Shown here one piece after another: positions 51,395 through 62,360 of a DNA stretch of 64,000 bases; within the stretch, counting starts at the first letter, position 1; every line of letters starts with the position of its first letter. Made by a program: the position numbers and the translations under genes. The notes under the pieces are model-generated. The model worked only from the letters and a program-made list of their open reading frames with translations. It searched no databases and had not been told where the DNA came from. The DNA is taken from NCBI GenBank assembly GCA_020086605.1, contig JACBWW010000017.1, positions 3,652,545-3,716,544 of the forward strand, written 5' to 3'. The stretch is from Lanius collurio (lineage: Eukaryota; Chordata; Aves; Passeriformes; Laniidae).

Positions 51395-51860
51395 TAGGAC
51401 AGAAGTCAAAAAAAATCATAAGCAGTATGGAGAAGATAAACCAGGGATGCTTATTCCTTGCCTTTTCCAAGATAAATACTGGAAGGCACCAAATGACACC
51501 AGTCAGTGTCAGGTTCAAAACAAATAAAAGGGATTATTTCTTCATGCTGAAGGCAAACAAAGTGTGGAAGTCACAGTCCCAGAACAGAGCAAGTGCCAGG
51601 GCTGCAGGTGGATCCAAACTAGAATTTAAAAAGTGGAAGAAAAATCCATCAAAGATTATATGTCTTGAAGGGAGGTGTTTTTCAGGAAGCCTTTGAACCA
51701 GCCATAGTGAGGGACTAAAGGCATATCCTGAATCATCAGCTTGAGAAATTTGCCTGCTTTTTAGAATTTTCCTGAAGTATTTGCCCTTGTCCTGGTCCAC
51801 ATGTCAGAAGAGACAGTCCCTGGGGTCTGATCCAGCAGCAATTTATTTACAGCTCTAACT
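51395..51860 (+). mobile_element. Old CR1-like LINE remnant
   Basis: GGCAAACAAAGTGTGGAAGT, then GGGCTGCAGGTGGATCCAAA, then AAGTGGAAGAAAAATCCATC resemble the 3' untranslated region of older CR1 subfamilies, where a similar order of short motifs occurs. Divergence is high and the boundaries are guesses. Confidence 0.5.
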
Positions 51861-53119
51861 TCCACCTTCTGTGTTCAGATCCTTAAGAAATGTGTTTATG
51901 CTAGCAATTTAGGGAGTAAGGCAATAAAAGATTTCATGCTTTGTACACACCTGGTCTTTATATTCTCAGGCCACAAAATCTGAAGAATTGTTTAAAGAGG
52001 AAAGTATGCCATCCAAATTTTTATTTTCCAGCAATATTTCATGCATTCCAGAAATAACAGGAAAAAATTAACTGAGAGACAGACTATTACCTAATAATCA
52101 GGCATTTTAGAAAAAGATTACTGCTTTAATAATCACCTTCTATCAACAACACAGAATGTTTTCCCATTACACACTAAGTTCTAGGCAGAAAAATCACATT
52201 TTAAATGTGGCCAGCAAAACATTCAGATAATTGTAAGGCTCTCGGGATATTTCCTAATTACTGAAAAATATAGCAATGAAATTCAGCTCAAAGTTCAGCA
52301 CACAGGTAAAGTATCTTATTAATCTAATGAGTCTGTGAAGCTGTTTCTTGAACATTGCAGGAACTGATGGAAGTTACATTACTGCCCCTAATGACATTGC
52401 TACCAAATTTTAATGCTCCTTATGCTCCAAAAAACCCCATAACATTTTAATAAACTGTAAAATTTCAGGAAGATTACTCCATGATTGCTCCATGACTGGA
52501 TGTAAGAGATGACAGACATTCCTATTATTTGTTAAACCATAACAAGTTTAAAATCAGGTCTTAATCTGCTGCATATACTTCTGAAATGAATTAAAAAAAA
52601 ACATAAATGAAGCAGTGCTGATTTTTTACGGCTGTAAATCTTGCCATTATATTCAATACCAGCCATCAATACACTGCCTGAATTAATGAACAAAAAATTG
52701 GTCTGCTTAAGAGAAGAACAAATTGATCTGCAAGATATTACAAACAAAACACTGTGAGGTTTACCTGGTCTTAGTCCTCAAAAGATGACTAATATTCCTG
52801 GACTTCTGTTTTGAAATGTGTGATTTGTTCCAGTGCAAGACCATTTATTTAAATGGGACATACCTCAATCAAAGCCAGAAAGCAATGCAGCAGCCTCTGT
52901 CTGTAATGAATTCTGTCCAGCAAGCTGATGAGAATTTGCAGCCTGATTTATAGTTGTCACCACATCTGATAAAGGTCATCACTGCATCTCATTTTTATAT
53001 CTGCCTTTCTTTGGGGCTGGTGCTCAGTATAAATGATTCCAAAAAATTATAATTTTCAGGCTTACAGTCATTTATTCCATTTCTTCAGTTTTGGATTTCT
53101 TCCATCACTTTTTCACCAA

Positions 53120-53273
53120 AGAAATCGTGGGTGCCCCATCCCTGGAGGTGTTCAAGGCCAGGATAGTTGGAGCTCTGAGCAATCTGGTCTAGTGAAAGGT
53201 GTCCAGTGGGGTTGGAACGAGGTGGTCTTTAAGGTTCCTTCCAACCCAAACCTGTCTATGATTCTGTGATTCA
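53120..53273 (+). mobile_element. CR1 3' fragment
   Basis: CCCCATCCCTGGAGGTGTTC runs to AAGGTTCCTTCCAACCCAAA and finishes TCTATGATTCTGTGATTC. The terminal short repeats are intact, so this is a true CR1 3' end in plus orientation. Confidence 0.92.
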
Positions 53274-56200
53274 ATAGCAAAGTCCACTTCACCAACTCCT
53301 TACCTTACCCCTCTTCCAACTTCCAGGAATTTGTCTGGGTGGTAAAATATATTTTCTGTCTGTGAGTGTAGACACAGATATGTAGTCACACTTGAAAAAA
53401 AGGTGACTGATTGCAAAAAACAACAATTGCCAGAAATAATGGAGCAGCCCTGGGGCTGCACAGACTCAGTGCAGACGAATGGAGAGGCCTGGGGAGAAAC
53501 TTTTAAAAACCCACTGAGCAGAATGGGTGAAATCATAAACCCCATCTGCTTCTCTGTCTTGAATTCAGCCAGAAAATACACAAGCAGAGAAAACAGACCC
53601 AGTGAGAGCGAGCTCATGTCCTTTGAAGCCACTGAGCCCTGGACAGGAACAGCATAGTCAGACTGGGCACAGACAAAACAGCTTGCCACAGTGGACAAGA
53701 GGATTTAGGACAATTTTACTTCTAAAAGGAGCAAGTTTGGTTGCTGGCAGTGCAAAGCATTTGAAGGAATTACATCCATCAACAGGAACATAACTCAGTG
53801 CCCAAAAATTTAGTGCAGTACAGCTTCTCTGAAGTCCACACTACCAGAGAGGGGAGACTGGTTTATAAGATACTAGCAGGACCTGCATGCTTGTGATGGG
53901 AACGTTGATTATTTGTCAGAGTATGGAAAACAGAAAGCAAAACTGAGTGATAAAATATGAGAAAAGAAGAAGTATTTAAATCCAGCTCTAAAAAGAATTT
54001 TAATGAAATTGTAATTTTCCATCAGTTTAATAATGGATGAATGACAAGTAGACAAAAAGAGGTTATGAAATTCATATGCAGCAAGTCAGCAGCGAGAGGC
54101 AGCGAAAGAGAGAAGGTAAAGTCGAGACCATTAAGGCCCCTCCAGTCTTTTAGAGCCACAGATGTAGAGGAAAAGGCAACTTCTTGAGTCCTGATCAACA
54201 AATATGAAAGATAATTGAATGAATCTCAGTCTGATGAAAGCCAGCATTGAGGGAATTATTGTTCTCAATCCCTAAGATTAAGGAAGATTGGTGAATAAAG
54301 GAAATTTAAGTCCTGAAGTTGTTCTAAGCTAATTTAGATAAATGAGCCTCCAGATACTAGCAGGATTGGCAAACATATTATGCTGTGTCAAGAGAGAAGA
54401 CAGCAGCAGGTCCTGTGGGATGAGCCCTCATCCACCCCTGGGGACAGAGGTCACTTTGCACCAAGCCACATGCAGGGGTGCTGGGATGGAGGTCTGCACT
54501 GGCACAGCACACGTCACAGGGCCACCAAGAGACCACTGGCATCCTTCCTCATGGGAGGAAAAGTTGCTGTGGGGTTTTTAATGACCCAAAGCTGTTGGAG
54601 CTTTGGTGTTTTATCTTACATCCAAAGGAAGAGTCTTGCAGGAGCCCTGCAGCACTGCCCACTGTGGTGCACGGCATCACTCAGCCCTTGGCCAGGCTGA
54701 GCCCACCCTCACTGAGGTGACAGCTACACCTGAACCAGACAAGGGTTTCTTGGAGTCCTCCCAGGCAGGTATTGTTCAGAAATACCTGGATAGCACTCAC
54801 CATCTAACAAGATAACAGGCAGGAAGATTGCAATAGTAGGACAGATGTTTCTTCAGACAGAATTTATATTTTCAACATTACCTACTACAGCTGTACTCCT
54901 TTGGAAAGATTCATGAGGATCAGGCAGTGGAGTTAAAACTGAAAAAAAGGTTTCTGCTCATCTAGCATCCCAGCAACTCTTCTGAAGGGCCAGGTGAGCC
55001 CCAGAGCAGTGGATGGACACCAGAGTGGGGAAAGAAGTGGCTGTGCCCAAGACTTGAGCCCGTCACAGCTCTCATCCCAGCACACACCCACCAGGGCCAA
55101 AGAGAAGGGTCCAGCTGGAGAAAGAAAACCCAGACCACCCATAGATGGCCTGCAGCACACAGGAAAAACCTACTGGCTTGTAGTGATTGCCCACATTTTC
55201 AGGACTGGGGGAGGCTGGCAGCTCCCACTACAATACAGTGTCTGTGGGAAGAGCATCCTGACTGACCTGGGAACACAGGCAGGCTGTGGCTCAGCTGGGA
55301 CTATCGACACTCACAGCCACAGCCCAGCCACGCAGCAGAGCCCGAGGGGAGGGAGCAGCCCATCAGCAGCTCACAAAGCACCAGGCATGGATGTTCAGTA
55401 CAGCCACCTCCACAGCTCAGGTGAGCAGCTCACAGGGAAAGTAAACTGGAGGGGTTCTGAATTTCCTGTACAAAATGTGTTGAGTGTCACAGGTGAGGGA
55501 ATAGCACAAGCTGTGGTTAACAGGTTGCTGTGTGAGGGGGCAAGATCCTAAAAGCCCTTAATCCTGCCAGATGCAGCAGAAGCATCTATCTTCAGACACA
55601 GCCTGCTCTCTTCAGGGACTGGTTTTGAGAGAGAGGGAGCCTGAGGTTTTTGGACAGAATGGAAGCAGAGAGGAAAACAACAGAAAGGGAAATTCACAGA
55701 GGAAATAGAAACTGTCAGAACAAAAATACCCCAAACCAGCAAATATGAAGAAGAACCAAAAGAGGAATAAGGAGCAGCATGGTATGAGCAGGGAGAAGGA
55801 TGAACATGGGCAGGTTTACGGAAATACTTATCTTACTTTGCTTTCAGGAAAGGGGAAATTACATCGTATTTACTAGGCCTGCAGGATTATTGACTCACTT
55901 AGGACAGTATCTGCCTAACTGGAGTCAGGCAGGACAGTGGCTCCCCAAGATCTACACACCTTGGGGCAGGTGGAATTTACTCCTTAGTGAAACACTGAGA
56001 ACACGTGTTAAACAGATGCTAGGACTGTGCATGCTCACTCACTGCTGCAAAACTTCACCACTTAGATCATAATGCAAAATAAAAGCACAATCAGTCCCCA
56101 GGGGAAGCTTATTCAGGTGTCCAGAGAGATGCAATCACAAACCCAGGTGGAAATAAAGCTGTTGTGATGATGCATTTAATACTGTGATCTGTTGTTCTTT

Positions 56201-57177
56201 CAGACACGCTGCAGTTCATCTATTTAATATTTACATCATGTTCCCAAAAAACAACTGACTCCGAAGTTCTCTCCCCAAGGCAGAAGCAAAGATTGTTTTG
56301 ATACTGAGCTGCTTCCCAGAGAGAAAATGCAGGGAAGGTTTCCCATCCCCTCTCCCCTGGTGCCTACAGCAGGCAGGGATGACTGAGAAAGTGGGAGGCA
56401 AGGATCATGAATAGGGAATAGTAGCAAAATCCCATTTCCATACCCACAGCTTCATCATGCCCTCAGTGAGCTGGTCCTTAGGGATGGTCCCTGTGGACTT
56501 TGGCATTTGTACATTTTCAGAGCCCCTGCCACCACCCTGTCTCTTGTTTCAATCTGCCTGCCCCCACCACTAACTCCTTTTTCTTCTGCCTTGCTACTTT
56601 GCCTGGTAGAAATAAATAAGAATTTCTTAGACTTTGTGATGCTGATACAAGGAGCAACAGGGGACAGGAACAGCTTGCCTTTAACAACATTGCTACAGCC
56701 TTTAATTCCAGGAGACAACTGGAATCCCATTTTTAGCTTTCTGCCATTATAGGTCATTATCCTTTTACTGTTCCCAGCACTTTTTTTCCCCACATGCAAG
56801 GCTGAAAGAAAAACTTCTTTAAAAAGGTGATTTACTATAATTTAGCTAAATGCTGTATAACACATTGCATTGGTATGTTAAGTGCAACATGATAGAATTT
56901 GCTTTATTATGCAAGAAGTGGTTTTAATTGCTCATCATCTTAAAGCAGTTGCACTTGGTGCACCAATATAGCGCTTTTAGAGTAGCACCAGTAAAATAAA
57001 ACACAATTATAGCTCAGAAAAATTCCCACATCAACATGCACCTCTAGCAGGCTTGTAAATTAACTTGTCAAAAGCTTGAAGAGGACTGACTCTTGGGAAA
57101 ACTTAAAACTATAAAAATCAGCAATACCAGTCTGTTTATCTTTTTTATCCAATCTCAAATCTTTCAAGATTCAAACA

Positions 57178-57203
57178 AAAAAAAAAAAAAAAAAAAAAAA
57201 AAA
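57178..57203. repeat. Homopolymer A26
   Basis: This is an unbroken run of 26 A followed by an A/C-rich tail (CAACAAACCC). Confidence 0.95.
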
Positions 57204-58511
57204 CAACAAACCCAAAACCAACAACAAAAGAAATTTCAGCACCAAGCCTGAAATCCAGGCAGAGCACATCTTCAAAATTTTCATCCTAAATTTGAAACCA
57301 GGTAAAATTCTGCTGCTACCTCATTTGTGAGGCTGAATTAGTCCTCAAAGAGCCCAAATATGGGAACTTTGTGGTCTCAGATGACGACTCAGTGGCACAA
57401 GCATGAAAAGCTGAAATGCATGTGAGAAACCAAGAACTTGTTTCAATTTCAAGTAACTCCCTTCCCTACTTCTATCTGCTTTTATAACATATGGAGGGGG
57501 GAAAAAGAGAGACACTACAATTAAGCAAAAAATGAATGAGAAATTCTCTGGTCTAAATGCATTTTTATTCCATCCAGGGCAAAACATCTTGCTTACAAAA
57601 CTGCTGCAAAACCCCAGCAGTGAAACCTCACACCTTGTTGCTTGCTGCCCTCAATTAATTTTTCTGATGACTGAGGGGAGGAGGGGACTGCACCACACTG
57701 AGTTGACTTTGGTGTATTCCACAGCCAAGAAATCTCCCTCAAAAATTCTCTGCCATCTTATTCTCCTGTTCAGCTGTACTCATGCCATGTGCTTTTCAAA
57801 TCCTAGATGTTATAGAAGGAAAAGTGCAGATGACCCCTGGGTTACAGGACAGCTGGAGACTGCAGATTACATTCATCCCATTGATTCCCTGCTGGAAATA
57901 TCTCACATTCAACACAGGCCAAAAGCAATTTAACCCCAGACAACTATTTTCCCATAAAACGGTCCTCGATGCTTTTATCCACACCCTACATATTTTTCAG
58001 GCTCATCATGCAATTGAAGAGGAAAAGAAAGTGCAGCCAACAGGTAGCAGGAATCTGCTTCTCCCAGCTCCATGAAGTGACTGGGGTGGGTGCATTGCCC
58101 CAAATATACAATGACACAGATTTTACTGGGAATACAAAATCTTTTTCCATTGTAGTTGTTAGCTCAGAGGAGAGTCCAAGATACCATTCCTCCTTGTTTG
58201 CATCCACCTTGCCTGTTCCATGCAGGGACAGTCACTCCAAGCACTCCCAGTCCAGTGCAGTCAGTGACCCCCTCTTCTCTGTCAAATGCCCCGGCTCTTA
58301 ACCTGCCTCATCTAGTTTGGCTCCACACAGGGGAGTGCATAATCCAATGTGTTACACTTCAATGTAATAATCCATTTGACACTGAGAAAAAAAAGCAACC
58401 CATGAATAAATTTTCATTAAAAGGTGACCCCACAGCTCACTTAATTTCTCTGCATATTCCCTTGGCTCCTTCTCTTTGCCCCTCACCAAATTGCACTTGT
58501 TAATGGCCACG

Positions 58512-58829
58512 ATGGACAGAAAGAACATATAAAGTGTTTTTTCTTGGTTTTCATTATTACTATTGTGGGCAGATTACTTAAATTCAGTGCAGACTGAATG
58601 AGACTGTTGTATATTAACAAGCAGCTCTGCTGAGTGTGCAGCTCCTGGTAAAGTTTTAATTATCTTTGTGTACAATATTTCCCAATCCCTCTGATGTCAC
58701 CCTGTCGTTTCAGATGTGTCTGGCAAGGCATGATTGTGCTGAAGTCTGACTGTATGAGGAGTCTGTTGGAGACATGGCCATCACCCTGACCTCAGGCTTT
58801 TGAAAATCAAGGCAGACAAGAGATGAAAT
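58512..58829. repeat. 318-bp dispersed repeat, copy A
   Basis: This copy runs from ATGGACAGAAAGAACATATA to GGCAGACAAGAGATGAAAT. It aligns end to end with copy B at 62044-62360 with seven substitutions and one 1-bp indel in a T-run, about 97.5% identity, in the same orientation. Both boundaries are sharp: similarity stops within a base or two. It has no open frame or known transposon termini that I recognise. Confidence 0.95.
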
Positions 58830-59129
58830 CCAAGATCCCAAGACACATCTCGGTTACTGTCATATATGAAATTTGAAGGTTGGTCCTTGCATGTCAAGTA
58901 TTTTTAACTGTTTTAATTAATTCCCAGTTAATTACCCTGATTAATAAAGTTTTGTATTCTTTTTAATGACTCATCAGCCCAGATACTGATTACCCAAGTC
59001 TTTATTAAAGATTATTCAGTTCCCAGTTAAAAATCCCTTTTCTAAGGAATTTTCCAAATTGTTATTTCCCTGTTTAAATACAAATAATGTTCTGTAAATT
59101 TTATAGCAAGTTTCATATTTTTACACCAT

Positions 59130-59927
59130 TGTTAACTGTTCTAAGAATGTTTAAATGGTTGTTTTGTATTTTTGCAAGTATGTTTTATGTTTTTCCAAAT
59201 GATTTGAACATCCAACCCAACTTTGGAATGGACTCAGGTTCCTAACTGCCCCAGACTATTTTTAGCTCCAGACCCTTACCCTGCAGCTTGGCTCCATGGC
59301 AACCTGAATTTCAATGAGGGGACTTTCCCACCTTTGGAAAAGAGTACCATCACCCTCTGGACAACAGCGAGACATTGGTGGGCTGAGATTATCTCACCTT
59401 TACATCCCACCCACCACCTTGGACCATGTGGGTGGGCTGTGGGAGGAATGGGGCAGAGCTCAGGCACTATAAATTCGGGTGCACAGAACCAGGAGTTGGC
59501 TTAGTTGGATGGAACTGCCATTGACAGAGGTCAGTGCTGAGTACAGGCCAGTTTCTACTGGAAGCCAATCATAAATAATTGACTTTAGATTAACTAAAGT
59601 CACCTCAGCACTGCCAGTGTTCCTTTCTGGTGGTCTACAGCCCAAAAGGGCCAAAATCACTGTGTCTTCTGCGTTCCTGGAGGCCTTTAGATCGAGCCAT
59701 TGGATCCCAATTTTAATTTTTTAACTATTTCTGTTATTTTTCTTGTTTTTAATAAATTCTTGTTTTGTTTTAAGAAAAGAAGAGTTGTCTTGTTTCTCGC
59801 AGTTGCCAGTGTTTGATCACTGGCTTCGGAGTGGTCACAAGAGGGCACCCTGTTACAGAGCCAAAGGAAACGCTTCCAACACTTGCAAAGAGCCATTAAT
59901 AAATAGATGCGACGTTGGGCAGAGGGC
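59130..59927 (+). mobile_element. Probable endogenous retrovirus LTR (approximate ends)
   Basis: The block has LTR-like order in plus orientation: a TGTTAACTG start, a TATA-like CTATAAATTC near 59468, polyadenylation signals AATAAA near 59749 and 59897, and a CTGTTACA end candidate at 59857. TGGTGTCCTGAGCGAGAT at 59928-59945 resembles a decayed tRNA-Leu-type primer-binding site, which would put the true 3' end close to 59927. I could not find a clean target-site duplication for any pair of ends. It may be an LTR with a stub of internal sequence. No retroviral coding region is visible. Confidence 0.5.
59835..59849 (+). promoter_or_regulatory. Weak CTCF-like motif within the probable LTR
   Basis: TCACAAGAGGGCACC matches the core at 13 of 15 positions. 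Its place near the end of the LTR suggests the motif came with the element. Confidence 0.3.
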
Positions 59928-60117
59928 TGGTGTCCTGAGCGAGATGGCACTGAGTGCAGGACATGGCACCTGAGTGAGAACAGTCTTCCTGCACTCAACT
60001 GCAAGGGAACGACTGCTGGAGAAACACTTTGCAATTATACATAAATCCCACTTTTTTTTAAACCAACTGATGACGGAATGAAAAAATTACTGCCAGTTAA
60101 GCAGGGTGGTGAGGCAA

Positions 60118-60290
60118 TAGAAGAGGCTTCCCAGAGAAGCCTCAGATGCCCCATTCCTGGAAGTGTTCAAGGCCGGGTTGGATGGAGCTCTGAGGAACTT
60201 GGTTTAGTGAATGTTTCCCTGCCTGTGGCAGGGGGGTTGGAACTGGATGATCTTTCAGTTCCCCTCCATGCCAAACCATTCTATGATTCC
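60118..60290 (+). mobile_element. CR1 3' fragment
   Basis: CCCCATTCCTGGAAGTGTTC, GGGGGGTTGGAACTGGATGA and CAAACCATTCTATGATTCC define a plus-oriented CR1 3' end. It lies between the two 318-bp repeat copies and looks considerably more decayed than they are relative to each other. Confidence 0.9.
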
Positions 60291-62043
60291 ACGAGGAGTG
60301 AGGAGCTTTTCCTTAGCATCACACACTGGTTTGGTTTCCCTGCAGTGACTGGGTCAGTGCCTACACAGAGTCCTCTACCAAAGCCCAGAAAAGCCCTGAA
60401 TTCCTTATTTCACTTCTTCTTGTTCCTCTTCCTCTCTCTACCATGGAACCAGCATAACCCACCTCTTACTGCCTTTGTTCTGTTGGCCTTGAAGCAGCAG
60501 TGGTTTGTTGCTAAGAAGACAATTATGCTGATGGTTGTACAGAAGCAAAAGGGTTCATAAGAACACCTAGTTTAAGTGCAATGGATGAAAAATAGTTACA
60601 TCAAAAGAATGACTGCTCCTTCCATCAATTCTCATCAACATTCTGTCCAATAACACCTTCTCAATGGGTTAACAGCTTTCAGCTGATGAGATTAAATCCA
60701 AAGAATGCCCTTATTCAATGGAAAGAACTTGACTTCTTCATATTTTTCTTTATTTTCTATCCTTACATAATTTCCTTATAAATCAGGGCAATTCTTTTTA
60801 TTGTGCATTTCCATGCTTCTGTCATGGTCTTAATATTTCTCTGGACCATTTCTATTCCCATTACAATCTATCTTTTTTGGATGGAGCAACCCAAGCTCAC
60901 TGCAGTGATCAAGGTGATAATGTCCCTCTAACTGGATAAAAACATGCTGTTTTCAGTATTGTTCTCTCCTGAGTATAGTTCAATATTGTTTCTCCTAAAA
61001 ATGTTGATTGCAACAGAAAATTGATTACACTCTCAGTTTCCTGCCCTAGAGGAAGGAAAGCAAATATAAATTATGGAATTCTAATAATCCCTCTCCTGTT
61101 TTCTTATTCAGTTTTCTGGCTTGATAGTTTAGCTATATTAGCCATTCTGTGTGCAATTGGAAAAGAAATCAAGACTATTATAGTTATTAGTATACTTTTT
61201 AAAAAATATTTTTTGTGAGGCATTAAAATTAGAAAATAAATAAAGAACACGCTTTTATGTTAAAGGTTAATTTGGTTTAAGGCCATATCTTATGCCTGCT
61301 GCTGTGTTTGGTATCAGCTTCAAGGCAAAAGGAAATGGCAAACTCTCACAAATGCTGCCCCAGAAACTGACACCTGGAAGAAATAAAATATGAAACGCTT
61401 GGAATAAATGTACACATGTACATATATACACTGTGGCATGTTTTAAAGACGTGTTTAAAGGCATTTTGTATGTCACAGTTCACAGTCTGCTGCCCCTGGC
61501 AAGGAGAATAAGGAAGGAAAAGATACCTCCAAATTATTTATAAGCATCTCTATTGGCTTATGCATGAGTATTCCAAGCAATTTGTCCTGTACAAGGAGTC
61601 AGTCCAGCAGCTGAAGCAGCAGCAGACAGTGGAAGCTGCTGCACATGGCCCAGCATATGTGCATTAATTAACCCCTCTGTGGGGCCAGCCCGGCCCTGCT
61701 GGCTCTGCTCCTGCTGCTGCTGCTGTGGGAACCCAGAGCCAGCCCCAGAGCAGGCCTGGGGATGGGCTCCTGTCCATCAGGAAATGGGAACGTGGACTGC
61801 TGAGCAGAGAGTAAGTGTTTGTTAGGGTGGTAACAAATCAGAGTATTGGAAAAAAATCTGGACACCGTCTGGGCAGAATTGGTGGATTTTAGGTGTTTGT
61901 CCACGTCTTGGTGGTTCTTCTCAGCCTGCCTGAAGATGCCATGGGACTCAGATATTCCTACAGTGAATGCATGGCAAAGCCAACACCTCTACCCAGACCC
62001 TGGAATGGCTTAGTCTGCATAAATGACCACATGGAACATAACC

Positions 62044-62360
62044 ATGGACAGAAAGAACATATAAAGTGTTTTTCTTGGTTTTCATTATTACTATTATGGG
62101 CAGATTACTTAAATTCAGTGCAGACTGAGTGAGAGTGTTGTATATTAACAAGCAGCTCTGCTGAGTGTGCAGCTCCTGGTAAAGTTTTAATTATCTTTGT
62201 GTACAATATTTCCCAATCCCTCTGATGTCACCCTGTCATTTCAGATGTGTCTGGCAAGGCATGATTGTGCTGAAGTCTTACTGTATGAGGAGTCTGTTGA
62301 AGACATGGCCATCACCCCGACCTCAGGCTTTTGAAAATCAAGGCAGACAAGAGATGAAAT
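62044..62360. repeat. 318-bp dispersed repeat, copy B (317 bp)
   Basis: This is a direct repeat of copy A, about 3.5 kb away. After it the sequence continues AATAAGATTATTATCTTG, unlike the CCAAGATCCC that follows copy A. There is no A-tail and no obvious flanking duplication, which argues against simple retroposition. Confidence 0.95.

Noticed and set aside
52745..52785. Candidate exon for the DPP6 segment upstream of the 95-nt exon
   Set aside because: There is a donor-like GTAAAC on the minus strand, but the only open frame does not resemble the expected DPP6 residues.
54994..55551. Longest open frame in the window (185 codons, plus strand)
   Set aside because: It lies in a GC-richer stretch where stops are rare, has low-complexity Ser/Gly/His-rich composition, no recognisable domain and no splice or promoter context. 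A chance frame is the simpler reading.
2145..60290. Possible strand bias of CR1 fragments relative to DPP6
   Set aside because: About half the fragments lie on each strand, so there is no bias to explain.
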